A DNA stretch of 64,000 bases, from NCBI RefSeq assembly GCF_030931715.1, contig NZ_CP133261.1, forward strand, positions 3,326,643-3,390,642, in the 5' to 3' direction. Under the pieces are notes generated by a model, which saw nothing but the letters and a program-made list of their open reading frames with translations, ran no database searches and was not told the DNA's origin. This DNA is from Tissierella sp. MB52-C2 (lineage in GTDB: Bacteria; Bacillota; Clostridia; Tissierellales; Tissierellaceae). Below are positions 1 to 9,292 of the stretch, one piece after another (the first letter of the stretch is position 1; the number at the start of each line of letters is the position of its first letter). The translations under genes and the position numbers were made by a program.

Positions 1-430
1 AGTCCTTTGCTGGTCTTATACCTGCTTTCTCCATAACTGATATACAAATATTTATTCTTTCTTCCTCAGAATTACCTATACTATGTATTTTTAACGCAGT
101 AGTCAATATCCTTTTAACATTATCTCTAGGGTCAAAGGTATCAAATGGATTCTGAAAAATCATTTGACAATCTCTCCTAAATTTTAAATCTTTATTTCTC
201 AATATGCATTCAATAGGCCTGCCTTCAAATTCAATAATTCCCTCTGTAGGACTCTCTAAAGCAACTAATAATCTCCCCAAAGTAGATTTACCACAGCCAG
301 ACTCACCTATTATTCCCAATATGTTTCCTCTTTCAAGGGAAAAGCTAACTCCATCTACAGCCTTGATGGTTTGTTTCTTTTTTTGAACATACCATTTCCT
401 TAAATCCTTTACTGTTATGAGGCTAGTCAT
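1..430 (-). CDS. Di/oligopeptide ABC transporter ATP-binding protein (DppF/OppF-like), partial
   Basis: Second ATPase of a peptide importer of the Dpp/Opp family, cytoplasmic, energising the permeases encoded upstream. About 143 N-terminal codons are visible; the gene runs off the left edge. Seen: ATG at 428-430 behind AGGAGGTGAATATA, Walker A GESGCGKST and a Q-loop with MIFQNPFDTFDPR typical of OppF/DppF proteins. The ABC signature and Walker B lie outside the window. The start overlaps the end of the preceding ATPase gene by 8 bp, so the two are translationally coupled. No substrate-binding protein gene is visible; it may lie further downstream, so the substrate (peptide or nickel) stays open. 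Confidence 0.9.
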   Translation of the reverse strand, partial: MTSLITVKDLRKWYVQKKKQTIKAVDGVSFSLERGNILGIIGESGCGKSTLGRLLVALESPTEGIIEFEGRPIECILRNKDLKFRRDCQMIFQNPFDTFDPRDNVKRILTTALKIHSIGNSEEERINICISVMEKAGIRPAKD

Positions 431-1394
431 TATATTCACCTCCTACTAAATGACATGCTACCTTCCAATCATTTGATAGCTCTACTGTCTTTGGCTCACT
501 GACAAAGCATATATCCATAGACTCTTTGCATCTATCAGCAAAGATACAGCCCTTATGTACTGCACTAAGATCCGGAAAAGAACCTGGAATCCCCTTTAAC
601 CTATTTCTCTCTCCTGTAAGAGATGGATGGGAATTCAAAAGCTCCCTAGTATAAGGATGCTTAGGTAAACTAAGGACATCTTCCACATATCCAGATTCAA
701 GAAGATAGCCTGCATACATCACTGCAACCTTTTTACATGTTAAAGATACTACTGACACATCATGAGTTATCATTATCCTTGTCAATTTTAACTTTTTTTC
801 AAGCTCCATTATCTCCTCAAGTATCTGTCCCTGTGTCACAACATCTAAAGCAGTTGTTGCCTCGTCTAATATCAATAGTCTCGGGTAATGAAGTAAACTA
901 AGAGCTATACTGACCCTTTGCATCATTCCCCCTGATAATTCATGAGGGTAAAGATCATATACTCCCTCTGAGAGATTCACAAGATTAAATAATTCAAATA
1001 TCCTCTCTTTAGCCTCTCTATCGGTGGCATATGCTTTATGAATTTTATATATATCATTCATTTGAAGTCCGATTTTATGTACTGGACTTAGTGAATTCAT
1101 TGATTTTTGGAAGACATATGCAATTTCCTTCCACTTTATTTGTCTCAATCTTTCTTCATCTATTTTTAACAGATTAGTCCCATCAAATATAATATCTCCC
1201 GTTATCTCTGTTATTTCTTTGGGAAGGAGACTAAGAATCGACATAGCAAATGTTGACTTTCCTGACCCAGATTCACCAACTATTCCAATGGAATCTTCTG
1301 ATTCTATATTCAAAGATAAATCCTTTACTGCTTTAATTCTTTTCCCTTTAACTTTATATACAATATTTAGATTATTTATATTAAGTAATGACAT
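423..1394 (-). CDS. Di/oligopeptide ABC transporter ATP-binding protein (DppD/OppD-like)
   Basis: First ATPase of the peptide importer. Seen: Walker A GESGSGKST, signature LSGGMMQR, Walker B LLILDEATTALD, and the C-terminal OppD/DppD extension (HPYTRELLNSHPSL, then a cysteine-containing CIFADRCKESMDIC stretch). I start it at the ATG at 1392-1394 because GAGGAGG stands 5 nt upstream; an in-frame ATG eight codons earlier (1418) would overlap the permease gene and lacks a ribosome site. Length about 323 aa, normal for the family. Part of the operon dppB-dppC-dppD-dppF reading right to left. Confidence 0.93.
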   Translation of the reverse strand: MSLLNINNLNIVYKVKGKRIKAVKDLSLNIESEDSIGIVGESGSGKSTFAMSILSLLPKEITEITGDIIFDGTNLLKIDEERLRQIKWKEIAYVFQKSMNSLSPVHKIGLQMNDIYKIHKAYATDREAKERIFELFNLVNLSEGVYDLYPHELSGGMMQRVSIALSLLHYPRLLILDEATTALDVVTQGQILEEIMELEKKLKLTRIMITHDVSVVSLTCKKVAVMYAGYLLESGYVEDVLSLPKHPYTRELLNSHPSLTGERNRLKGIPGSFPDLSAVHKGCIFADRCKESMDICFVSEPKTVELSNDWKVACHLVGGEYND

Positions 1395-1404
1395 TTTATC
1401 CTCC

Positions 1405-2244
1405 TCAGTCTTTCCCATTAAATTTAGGGTTTAACAGACGATTCATTCCTTCTCCGATTAAATAAAAGGAAAGCACTGTACATACAATTGCCAACCCTGG
1501 AAAAGTGCATATCCACCAACTACGGGGAAGATATACTTTTCCATTTGCAATTATCTTACCCCAGCTTATAACGTTAGGGTCTCCAAGACCCAAGAAGGAT
1601 AAGCCTGCCTCGGATAATATTGCAGACGATATAGCCATGGTGGAATCTGCTATAATCGGGAAAATTCCATTAGGTATAATATGCCTAAATAATATCCTAA
1701 TATTACCTTCACCAATGGTTTGAGCACTTTTTATAAATGTCCTTTCCCTTAGGGATATTGCTTGGGAGCGCATCAATCTTGCAGTGCCTGTCCAACTTGT
1801 TAATGCCATGACAACTATTATATTGGTTAAACTGCTTCCATAGATTGCAATAATAATTAATATTAGAAAAAAAGTAGGCAGCATTAAAAAAATATTTATT
1901 ATCTCGGAAATTATTTTATCAGTCTTTCCCCCTAGGTATCCTGCAATACCTCCTATTAATGTCCCTATAATCGACGATATAAAAGCAACTACAATTCCTA
2001 CCTTTAATGATGTCCTAGCACCCCAAACTACCATGCTAAATACATCTCTGCCTAAACCATCAGTACCAAAAATATATTTAGAAGAAGGTCTTGCAGTTAA
2101 ATCATCGTTTAAAAAATAAGGGTCATTAGTAGCAATAAAGGGGGACAGTATTGCTACTAAAATCAATATTATAAGAATTGTAATGCCGAGCAATAGTTCC
2201 TTAGTAGAGCATATTTTCTTCAATATATATTTCACATTCTTCAT
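1405..2244 (-). CDS. Di/oligopeptide ABC transporter permease (DppC/OppC-like)
   Basis: Inner-membrane permease subunit. The N-terminus has one membrane segment (about residues 15-35) followed by an extracytoplasmic stretch (PFIATNDPYFLNDD) and the motif FGTDGLGRDVFS, all typical of DppC/OppC; five further membrane segments follow with a BPD_transp_1 EAA-type loop (EAGLSFLGLGDPN). I prefer the ATG at 2242-2244 with AAGGA upstream; an ATG four codons earlier (2256) is possible, but its ribosome site would sit directly on the start. Lies 14 bp after dppB. Confidence 0.92.
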   Translation of the reverse strand: MKNVKYILKKICSTKELLLGITILIILILVAILSPFIATNDPYFLNDDLTARPSSKYIFGTDGLGRDVFSMVVWGARTSLKVGIVVAFISSIIGTLIGGIAGYLGGKTDKIISEIINIFLMLPTFFLILIIIAIYGSSLTNIIVVMALTSWTGTARLMRSQAISLRERTFIKSAQTIGEGNIRILFRHIIPNGIFPIIADSTMAISSAILSEAGLSFLGLGDPNVISWGKIIANGKVYLPRSWWICTFPGLAIVCTVLSFYLIGEGMNRLLNPKFNGKD

Positions 2245-2258
2245 AATATAACACATCC

Positions 2259-3224
2259 TTATTCAAGCCTGATTCTTGGATCTATTAAAGCATAGATAAT
2301 ATCAGTAATAATCATAACTACACAAATAGATACAGAGATCATCAGATATACACCTGTTAGCAGTGGATAATCCCTTTTCATTATTGCATCCATAATAAGT
2401 CTGCCCATACCGGGCCATGCAAAAACTATCTCTATCAAAGCTACCCCACTAATTATAAATGCTAAAGATAAGCTGAGTTTTGTAATAGTAGGGATTATAG
2501 CATTTCTCAACACATATTTATTAAATATCTTATTCTCTTTCATTCCCGCCGCCCTTAAAGTCAAAATAAAATCCTCTGACATAGTCTGTAAAACTGAGGA
2601 TCTGGATATTCTGAAATACATTGGCATCTGAATTATAAATAGAGTACTGACAGGTAAAACCATATGCTTTATAGTGTCTAAAACACGAGCAAATCCTTGA
2701 TGATCAGCCCTTAAATCATACATTCCTGAAGTAGGTAAAATTCCAAATTTAGATGCAAATATAAGTATCAAAATTAATCCAAGCCAAAAGCCTGGAATAG
2801 CATCAAAAACATAGCAAAAACTACACATAAGCCTGTCAAATATAGACCCTGCCTTCCTTGCTGCATATACACCCAAGAATGTTCCTACTACCACTGACAA
2901 TATAACCCCTGTTAAAGTAAGTAAGATTGTGGCAAATAACTTTTCACTGATTAGCTTTGACACAGGCTCATTGCTCATATAGGAATATCCAAGATCACCT
3001 TTTAATATATTTTTTATATAATTGACAAACTGGATTGGAATCGATTTATCTAATCCATATTTAGCTGTTAAATGCTCTATAAGCTCTGGATTAGGATTTT
3101 CTGTACCTGCTAAAACCTTTATAGGATTTCCTGGAGCGTATCTAATCAAAAAAAAGGTTAAACAAAAAGAAAATAATATTGTTAAGATTCCAGTAGTAAT
3201 ACGCTTTCTAATATAATCTCTCAT
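2259..3224 (-). CDS. Di/oligopeptide ABC transporter permease (DppB/OppB-like)
   Basis: Permease subunit pairing with the DppC-like protein. Seen: N-terminal membrane helix with the family pattern (LTFFLIRYAPGNP), the AKYGLDKSIPIQFVNYIKNI region and a C-terminal EIVFAWPGMGRL motif, all characteristic of OppB/DppB. The ATG at 3222-3224 has GGGAGG 7 nt upstream; a TTG five codons earlier sits inside that ribosome site and is rejected. First gene of the operon. The 294 bp upstream to recR hold the recR terminator and an AT-rich region in which I saw no clear promoter or riboswitch. Confidence 0.92.
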   Translation of the reverse strand: MRDYIRKRITTGILTILFSFCLTFFLIRYAPGNPIKVLAGTENPNPELIEHLTAKYGLDKSIPIQFVNYIKNILKGDLGYSYMSNEPVSKLISEKLFATILLTLTGVILSVVVGTFLGVYAARKAGSIFDRLMCSFCYVFDAIPGFWLGLILILIFASKFGILPTSGMYDLRADHQGFARVLDTIKHMVLPVSTLFIIQMPMYFRISRSSVLQTMSEDFILTLRAAGMKENKIFNKYVLRNAIIPTITKLSLSLAFIISGVALIEIVFAWPGMGRLIMDAIMKRDYPLLTGVYLMISVSICVVMIITDIIYALIDPRIRLE

Positions 3225-3447
3225 AATATTTCCTCCCAATTAATCCATTATTTCCACAAATCATTCTAAAATATATGATAAACTTCTAACAATTTCTTTT
3301 TCCATTGAGTAGTATAACATTTAATCTCCAGTATGTTAAATAGGATTTATCTATTCAAAAAATTTATTGATATATTTTAATAATACTCAAATTACCATTA
3401 ATATAATATTTTATATCTATAACTTGAAAATTAAATTTTTCAAATAA

Positions 3448-3500
3448 AAAAAGCAGGAGATTTCTTGGATTTTAGTCCATTCTTTCTCCTGCTTTTGAAT
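3448..3500 (-). terminator. Intrinsic terminator of the dnaX-ybaB-recR operon
   Basis: Stem AAAAGCAGGAGA / TCTCCTGCTTTT with a loop of about 24 nt. Read on the minus strand the hairpin ends in a run of seven T. It lies 20 bp past the recR stop. Confidence 0.8.
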
Positions 3501-3518
3501 ACAATATAGTTTTATTTC

Positions 3519-4118
3519 TTATATCTCTCTTCTATTATCCATGGCCTTTGCTAAGGTCACCTCATCAAAGTACTCAAGATCTCCACCTACTGGTATACCG
3601 TGGGCTATTCTTGTTACTTTTATACCTAAGGGCTTTATCAGCCTTGATATATAAAGAGCTGTAGCTTCACCCTCCACTGTTGGGTTAGTAGCTAGAACTA
3701 TCTCCTTTATTTCATCCTTTGATAGTCTATTTAAAAGCTCTTTAACTCTTATATCATCAGGTCCCACATTATCCATTGGAGATATTACTCCGTGGAGTAC
3801 ATGGTACTGTCCCTTATACTCCCTAGATTTCTCCATGGCTATAATATCTTTGGCTCCTTCCACTACACAGATTATAGACTTATCTCTCATATTATCTCTA
3901 CAAATATTACATGGGTCTTCATCTGTTAAGTTGCAGCAAATACTACAAAGTCTTATTTTCTCCTTTGCATCTATAATGGATTTAGATAACTTTTCTGCAT
4001 CTATGTCTTCCATTTCTAATATATAGAAGGCTAATCTTTGAGCAGTTTTTCTACCTATACCTGGTAAATGCGATAGCTGCTCTATTAAGTTGGCTATAGG
4101 TAGTGCATACTGTTCCAT
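3519..4118 (-). CDS. recR: Recombination mediator protein RecR
   Basis: Works with RecF and RecO in loading RecA during gap repair. 199 aa, the normal length. Seen: N-terminal helix-hairpin-helix ([17 protein letters not shown], residues 18-34), a four-cysteine zinc site (C58, C61, C70, C73), then a Toprim domain ([16 protein letters not shown] and a downstream [12 protein letters not shown] motif) and the C-terminal Walker-B-like end. GGGAG precedes the ATG. Third gene after dnaX and ybaB, the order conserved in Firmicutes. Confidence 0.98.
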   Translation of the reverse strand: MEQYALPIANLIEQLSHLPGIGRKTAQRLAFYILEMEDIDAEKLSKSIIDAKEKIRLCSICCNLTDEDPCNICRDNMRDKSIICVVEGAKDIIAMEKSREYKGQYHVLHGVISPMDNVGPDDIRVKELLNRLSKDEIKEIVLATNPTVEGEATALYISRLIKPLGIKVTRIAHGIPVGGDLEYFDEVTLAKAMDNRREI

Positions 4119-4135
4119 TACATACTCCCTTTCTA

Positions 4136-4474
4136 TTAGAACAATCCTGGGATATTCATTCCACCAGTAAGTTTATTCATTTCCTTAGTCATCATATCTT
4201 CAGCTTTTCTAAGTGCTTCATTTACAGCAGCTAAAACTAAGTCTTGCAGCATTTCCACGTCTTCTGGATCTACTACGCTTTCATCTATGGTGATTTCAAG
4301 AACTTCTTTTTTGCCATTTACTTTACATGAAATAGCTCCACCACCCGCAGTTGCTTCTACCTCTGTTTCTTCTAATTGTTTTTGCATTTCCTCCATTTGT
4401 TTTTGCATCTTTTGCATTTGTTTCATCATATTTCCCATATTTCCACCCATTCCTGGGAATCCACGTTTTGCCAT
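4136..4474 (-). CDS. ybaB: YbaB/EbfC family nucleoid-associated protein
   Basis: Small DNA-binding protein of about 110 aa that dimerises and coats DNA; its exact role in replication or repair is unsettled. Seen: Met/Gln-rich N-terminal helix ([18 protein letters not shown]), then the conserved core [19 protein letters not shown] and a C-terminal helical segment with [18 protein letters not shown]. Sits between dnaX and recR, as in Bacillus (yaaK) and E. coli. Confidence 0.96.
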   Translation of the reverse strand: MAKRGFPGMGGNMGNMMKQMQKMQKQMEEMQKQLEETEVEATAGGGAISCKVNGKKEVLEITIDESVVDPEDVEMLQDLVLAAVNEALRKAEDMMTKEMNKLTGGMNIPGLF

Positions 4475-4490
4475 AATAAATTCTCCTTCC

Positions 4491-6122
4491 TTATTTTATT
4501 TCTACTATATCTTCTCCAAAGAAGTCTATAACTTCTTTTATAGATTCATCTTTGTTTTTTTTTTCATCTTTAACTTTTGGTTTTTCACTACCCATTATAA
4601 ATTTTATGTCTATGTTTTTCTTAAAATAAGTAGAAACAATATTTTCTACAAATTCCTTATTAGCAGGTTTTTCTATGGCATCCTTATGGAAACCAAATCC
4701 TTCTTTATATCCTATGGTCAATGTGTTGTTGGAGTAGCTAATAAGTTCACCCTCAATAAGTAAGGCAAAAATATTCATCTTTTTAGACTTTATACTTTGT
4801 AGTATTTGTTGCCACTCTTTAGTTATTGCCTCAAACTCTAAGTCTTTTCCATCATCTGTAAAACTTTCTTTTTCAGGTAATTCCTCCTGATATTCTTCCT
4901 TCTTTATCTCTTCTTTTTTTACTTCTTGTATATTTTTTACATAAGTATTTTCTAATTTAGGTTGTTCTTTTACAACTTCTCTTTTCTGAGGTACACCTTG
5001 TTCTAATCTTTTTATTCTTTCTTCTAAAGAAAAACTATCTTCTATTTTTGTTATTTGAATTACTGCCATCTCAAGAATTATCCTAGGTTGAGTTGACCAT
5101 TTTGCCTTTTCGTCTGCTGTTGTAAGTATATCTAGAGATTTAAGTATAAAGCTTAATTCTAAGTTTTTACTTTGCTCCATATACTTTTCTAATAATTCTT
5201 CATCTATATCTATTAACTCTAAGGGATTTTTGGATGTTTTAATTATCATTAGATTTCTAAAGTGCATAATTAAATCCTTAATAAATTGATGAATATCCTT
5301 ACCATTTTGGATGACTTCATCTATTATTTCCAATACACTCTCTAAGTTCTTGCCTATTATATTATCTATAATATTAGTTATTAGCCCAGTATTTACTATA
5401 CCCAATATACCGATGGCATCTTCATAATTGATTTTACCTTTACCAAAGGATATACATTGATCTAGTAAACTTAAAGCATCTCTCATGGCTCCATCAGAAT
5501 TTCTAGCTATTAAACTTAATACCTTTCCATCCACCTCTAATCCTAATTTACTACAAATCCCCCTCATATTTTCTATTATATCCTTTGTAGTAATTCTTTT
5601 AAAGTCAAACCTTTGACATCTAGATAGAATTGTTTGAGGTAGTTTTTCAGGTTCTGTTGTTGCCAGAATAAATATTAAATGCTTTGGAGGTTCTTCAAGG
5701 GTTTTTAGCAATGCATTAAAGGCCTGAATAGTTAACATATGAACCTCGTCTATTATATAAACCTTATATTTTGCTCTAGCCGGCGGATATACTACTTTAT
5801 CCCTTAATTCCCTAATATCATCTATACCCCTATTGCTGGCTGCATCCATTTCTATAACGTCAATTATACTTTCATCTAGTATTCCCTTACATATTTCACA
5901 TTCATTACACGGATTTCCATCATGGGAATTTAAACAGTTTACAGCTCTAGAAAATATTTTTGCTGTGGAGGTCTTACCTGTACCTCTGGTTCCAGAGAAT
6001 AAATAAGCGTGACCTACATTCTCTTTCTGTATTTGATTTTTTAATGTAATTGTTATATGTTTTTGACCTAAAACATCATCAAAGTTTTTAGGTCTATACT
6101 GTCTATATAAGGCTTGGTACAT
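4491..6122 (-). CDS. dnaX: DNA polymerase III subunit gamma/tau
   Basis: Clamp-loader ATPase. 543 aa. Seen: Walker A GTRGTGKT (residues 44-51), zinc-binding cysteines at 63, 72, 75 and 78, DEVH Walker B and the sensor-1 region [14 protein letters not shown], followed by domain III and a charged linker leading to a short tau-type C-terminal part. AGGTGAGAAT precedes the ATG. First gene of dnaX-ybaB-recR. A run of ten A on the coding strand (4555-4564) lies about 20 codons before the stop; slippage there would only change the tail. Confidence 0.98.
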   Translation of the reverse strand: MYQALYRQYRPKNFDDVLGQKHITITLKNQIQKENVGHAYLFSGTRGTGKTSTAKIFSRAVNCLNSHDGNPCNECEICKGILDESIIDVIEMDAASNRGIDDIRELRDKVVYPPARAKYKVYIIDEVHMLTIQAFNALLKTLEEPPKHLIFILATTEPEKLPQTILSRCQRFDFKRITTKDIIENMRGICSKLGLEVDGKVLSLIARNSDGAMRDALSLLDQCISFGKGKINYEDAIGILGIVNTGLITNIIDNIIGKNLESVLEIIDEVIQNGKDIHQFIKDLIMHFRNLMIIKTSKNPLELIDIDEELLEKYMEQSKNLELSFILKSLDILTTADEKAKWSTQPRIILEMAVIQITKIEDSFSLEERIKRLEQGVPQKREVVKEQPKLENTYVKNIQEVKKEEIKKEEYQEELPEKESFTDDGKDLEFEAITKEWQQILQSIKSKKMNIFALLIEGELISYSNNTLTIGYKEGFGFHKDAIEKPANKEFVENIVSTYFKKNIDIKFIMGSEKPKVKDEKKNKDESIKEVIDFFGEDIVEIK

Positions 6123-6528
6123 ATTCTCACCTACATTTTTATAATATAATATATTATATCAGATTTGGCCTTATATTACACCCATTAATCTTATTCTGTG
6201 CCAGCCTTAAAAAGTAAATACAGCTTTTGTTGAAACTCATTTACTGAAAGTTCATTATTTATAAAAGATAAAAAGGTGGTAGATCCCATGAACCTATTGG
6301 TAACAATAGGTCTAGATAAATGACTATTTAAACAGAACATGGCTTATAGACTTACTCGTGTACATATATAAAAAATCCTAAATAGTATACTCCTTAGGTC
6401 TTTACTTAGTATAAAAAAATATTTTTTATACTATGAGTCAATATTAAGCTACGGGGTATTTATTATTGGTATGGATTAGAGACTGATAATATATTTAAAA
6501 AATTTGATATTAACTAAGGAGGAAATAT
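6123..6528. other. 406-bp divergent intergenic region with two palindromes
   Basis: No gene is visible between dnaX (minus) and the chemoreceptor (plus). It holds a perfect 8-bp hairpin (ACCTATTG/CAATAGGT, 6292-6311) and an A/T palindrome AGTATAAAAAA...TTTTTTATACT (6408-6432). These may be operator or terminator structures for either gene. A TATAAT for dnaX lies close to its start (about 6157-6162). I found no c-di-GMP riboswitch core and no convincing sigma-D promoter for the chemoreceptor. Confidence 0.5.
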
Positions 6529-8130
6529 ATGAAAATAGATTTTAAGCTAAAGATTATAGTAATAGCCCTATTGTTTTTTTCACTAGTCAGTACAGTATCA
6601 GTATTTTACCAGCTGGAAAAAATGGGGGCTGATAGTAGAGTAATTAATGATGCAGGCTCTGTTAGAGGAGGAAGTCAGAGACTTATTAAGCTGGAATTAA
6701 CAGGGGAAAATGCAGATAAGCTTATAGAGACATTAGAGAAGAAAATAAATGGATTAATTGATGGAGATTCCGAGCTAGGGCTACCAAAGGCTACAAATGA
6801 AGAATTTATTTCATCTATGGCCAAAGTAAAAAAAGACTGGGAAGATATAAAGGAAACCATATATGAGGGTAGAAAGAGTGGAGACAAACCTAATTTAATA
6901 AGCAAAAGTGAGAATTTCTTTGAGACCACTAACGAAGCTGTTGCAGCAGCCGAGAATTACTCAAGAGAAAAGGTAATATTTCTTAAATTAATTCAAGGTA
7001 TAATATTTGTTTTTAACTTGATAATCTTAATATTTATTTGGATTATGAGCAGTAGAGGAATCTCTAAGCCACTTATACATTTATTTGAAGCAATCGATAA
7101 TTTAGATGTTTCTGAGAATATCCCAGAAGAATTTATGGTTAAAAAAGACGAGATAGGTCTGCTATCTAATGCCTTTCAGAAGGTTATAGATAGATTGAGG
7201 AACCTTATAAACCAAATATCAAAGCTATCTGTTGAAGTAGCAAACTTTTCCGAAGAACTTAATTTAACAATTAATCAATCAGCAATTGCAACGGATGAAG
7301 TTTCCAGAGTGATAGAGGAAATTGCTAAAGGAGCAACTGAACAAGCAGAAGAAACTGAAAAAGGAGCAATGAGAATAGTATATTTAGGTTCTTTAGTGGA
7401 GCAGGAGCAGGAATTATTAAGTGAACTAAAGAAGTCTACAGAAAAAGTAAATATACTAAAGAATGAAGGAATGGAAATCATAAAAGATCTTGTTGAAAAA
7501 ACAGCAGACAATAATGAAGCCTCTAAAAAAGTAAGAGAGGTAATAATAGATACTAGCAAAAGTGCAGAAAAAATTGAAAATGCAAGCCATATGATAAAAA
7601 GCATTGCTAGTCAAACTAATCTATTGGCATTAAATGCAGCCATAGAAGCTGCAAGAGCTGGAGAAGCAGGTCTTGGATTTTCAGTAGTAGCAGACGAAGT
7701 GAGAAAGCTGGCAGAAGAGTCCAATAATTTTACTGAAGAAATATCAAAAGTAGTCGCTGATCTTATGGAAAAAGTTGACTATGGTGTTGCTATTATGAAA
7801 AATGTAGAAGAAATAGCGGTTTTACAAACAGATAGCGTAGAGCTGACTAGCAATAAATTTGAAGGGATAGCTTACTCAATAGAAAGTATTAGAGAATCCA
7901 TAGAAGATATAGATGCATCTGGACAAGAGATGATAATAAAAAAAGATGAGATAATAGATATTATAGAGAGTCTATCTGCTATATCAGAGGAAAATGCAGC
8001 AGGAACACAAGAAGCTTCAGCTTCAGTAGAAGAGCAGACTGCATCTATGCAAGAAATTGCAAATGCCAGTGATTCTTTGTCTAGTTTGGCAGCGAAGATG
8101 AAGGAAAGTATTGATAAATTTAAATCTTAG
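6529..8130 (+). CDS. Methyl-accepting chemotaxis protein
   Basis: Transmembrane chemoreceptor signalling through CheW/CheA to the flagellar motor. 533 aa. Seen: membrane helix at about residues 8-26; a periplasmic-side domain of about 120 residues starting [17 protein letters not shown], which resembles the PilJ/type IV pili methyl-accepting sensor module; second membrane helix near 150-172; HAMP domain; then the cytoplasmic signalling hairpin with tip sequence [20 protein letters not shown] and a C-terminal methylation helix rich in E/Q/A. AAGGAGG precedes the ATG. The ligand cannot be told from sequence. Single-gene unit, with its own terminator. Confidence 0.96.
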   Translation: MKIDFKLKIIVIALLFFSLVSTVSVFYQLEKMGADSRVINDAGSVRGGSQRLIKLELTGENADKLIETLEKKINGLIDGDSELGLPKATNEEFISSMAKVKKDWEDIKETIYEGRKSGDKPNLISKSENFFETTNEAVAAAENYSREKVIFLKLIQGIIFVFNLIILIFIWIMSSRGISKPLIHLFEAIDNLDVSENIPEEFMVKKDEIGLLSNAFQKVIDRLRNLINQISKLSVEVANFSEELNLTINQSAIATDEVSRVIEEIAKGATEQAEETEKGAMRIVYLGSLVEQEQELLSELKKSTEKVNILKNEGMEIIKDLVEKTADNNEASKKVREVIIDTSKSAEKIENASHMIKSIASQTNLLALNAAIEAARAGEAGLGFSVVADEVRKLAEESNNFTEEISKVVADLMEKVDYGVAIMKNVEEIAVLQTDSVELTSNKFEGIAYSIESIRESIEDIDASGQEMIIKKDEIIDIIESLSAISEENAAGTQEASASVEEQTASMQEIANASDSLSSLAAKMKESIDKFKS

Positions 8131-8138
8131 AAATTAAG

Positions 8139-8182
8139 TACAGTATTCATAGCTTAAATAATATTATGGATGCTGTATTTTT
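8139..8182 (+). terminator. Intrinsic terminator of the chemoreceptor gene
   Basis: Arms TACAGTATTCATA (8139-8151) and TATGGATGCTGTA (8165-8177), then TTTTT. Starts 9 bp after the stop codon. Confidence 0.7.
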
Positions 8183-8394
8183 ATGCTTTATTTTAGTATA
8201 TAAATATTTTGATTAAATGTAGAATTTATAGTATAAATTTGGCAGCCTTAAAGAATAAATATTTTTGTAAAAAATTAGAACTTTCCTATTTGTTATAAAA
8301 AGGTTTACTTGTTCTTACTGATACTATGAATTTATAGTTGACAGTTTTATATATATTGGTTATAATATAGTCCTGTGAGTGATTAAATATTTAT

Positions 8395-8485
8395 GGAGAG
8401 ATGGCTGAGCTGGCTGAAGGCGCTCGCCTGGAAAGCGGGTAAACGTGAAAGCGTTTCGAGGGTTCGAATCCCTCTCTCTCCGCCA
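8395..8485 (+). tRNA. tRNA-Ser (anticodon GGA)
   Basis: Acceptor arms GGAGAGA (8395-8401) and TCTCTCC (8475-8481) pair fully; discriminator G and an encoded CCA follow (8483-8485). Anticodon GGA is at 8430-8432 in the loop CTGGAAA. A long variable arm marks a class II (serine) tRNA, and GGTTCGAATCC is the T arm. It sits directly before the SRP RNA, as in Bacillus. Confidence 0.98.
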
Positions 8486-8487
8486 TT

Positions 8488-8756
8488 ACCGTGCTAGATG
8501 GGGAGGTAGCGGTGCCCTGTAACCTACAATCCGCTATAGTAGGATTGAATTCCCAGTCCAGGCATCTCTGTTGTGAGGTCTGCCCTAGATAAGTGGCAGT
8601 GACGATTGGGTCCTACGCAACGGAAACTCATGAACCTCGTCAGATCCGGAAGGAAGCAGCGATAAGTGAATATTTTCGTGTGCCGTAGGGATGCCTAATC
8701 TGAGTTAACTGTCTAGGTAACGCTTGGAGCAGGATTGTCAAATCTGGGTGCACGGT
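8488..8756 (+). ncRNA. ffs: Signal recognition particle RNA, Bacillus-type large form
   Basis: About 269 nt. The conserved domain IV core CAGATCCGGAAGGAAGCAG is near 8640-8660, where Ffh (SRP54) binds. The ends pair as ACCGTGC (8488-8494) with GCACGGT (8750-8756), fixing the boundaries. The length with an Alu domain (GGTGCCCTGTAACC near 8510) is that of the Gram-positive scRNA rather than the short 4.5S form. A short open frame across its 3' end is not a gene. Confidence 0.97.
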
Positions 8757-8768
8757 TACATAAAAGAA

Positions 8769-8796
8769 AAGCTGTGGTTTTCCACAGTTTTTTTGT
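8769..8796 (+). terminator. Terminator of the SRP RNA
   Basis: CTGTGG TTTT CCACAG hairpin (8772-8787) followed by seven T. Confidence 0.85.
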
Positions 8797-8814
8797 TTTT
8801 TGTGTATAGAATTG

Positions 8815-8837
8815 AAAAAGGTGGGTTATCCCCACCT
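8815..8837 (-). terminator. Terminator of the flagellin-fliS operon
   Basis: AGGTGGG/CCCACCT stem with a five-base loop. Read on the minus strand it is followed by TTTTTC. It lies just past the fliS stop, back to back with the SRP RNA terminator. Confidence 0.8.
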
Positions 8838-8841
8838 AATA

Positions 8842-9279
8842 TTATCCTTGAAATGTTTTTGTTGACTTTGTTATATATTCAGATAACTCTTCTTTTCCGT
8901 AAGTAAGTCCTGATACTATATTAGCATCTTCTCTAGATTCAAGCCCTTTAAATCCTAAGTATATAGGATTTATTATATTTATAGCCTTTTTAAAGTTCGA
9001 TGAATCCTTCTTTATCTCACCTTCCGTTATTAGTTTATTTGTAAATAAATAAAGTGATCTAAGATTTGTGGATAATTCATCTTTTTCTCTAAAAGTTATT
9101 AACAATTCAGATATAATATCTCTTGCATTGTTGATAAGTTCATTTAGCGTAGTATAATTTCCCTCAACTATGGCATTTCCTGCATCCTCAAATCTTTCCA
9201 TCAAACCTTCATGTAAAAGAGCTAATAACCCCCAATTATTGGCTGATAATATTTTCTTTTCTAAAGTAATACTTGACAT
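8842..9279 (-). CDS. fliS: Flagellar export chaperone FliS-like protein
   Basis: Binds the C-terminus of cytoplasmic flagellin and prevents its early polymerisation. 145 aa, helical, no membrane segment. Seen: FliS-like core LLALLHEGLMERFEDAGNAI followed by a NARDIISEL helix, a NLRSLYLFTNKLI helix and a further terminal helix, matching the four-helix FliS pattern. Position 13 bp after flagellin supports the call; sequence alone is moderately diverged. Confidence 0.85.
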   Translation of the reverse strand: MSSITLEKKILSANNWGLLALLHEGLMERFEDAGNAIVEGNYTTLNELINNARDIISELLITFREKDELSTNLRSLYLFTNKLITEGEIKKDSSNFKKAINIINPIYLGFKGLESREDANIVSGLTYGKEELSEYITKSTKTFQG

Positions 9280-9292
9280 CTATATGTCACTC

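Noticed and set aside
6181-6528. c-di-GMP riboswitch before the chemoreceptor
   Set aside because: The conserved GEMM core (GCAAA...ACGCAAAGCC-type) was not found; only simple hairpins are present.
8724-8906. Open frame of 60 codons over the SRP RNA end
   Set aside because: It lies across the folded SRP RNA 3' domain, its terminator and the fliS gene on the other strand, has no ribosome site and no protein-like character.
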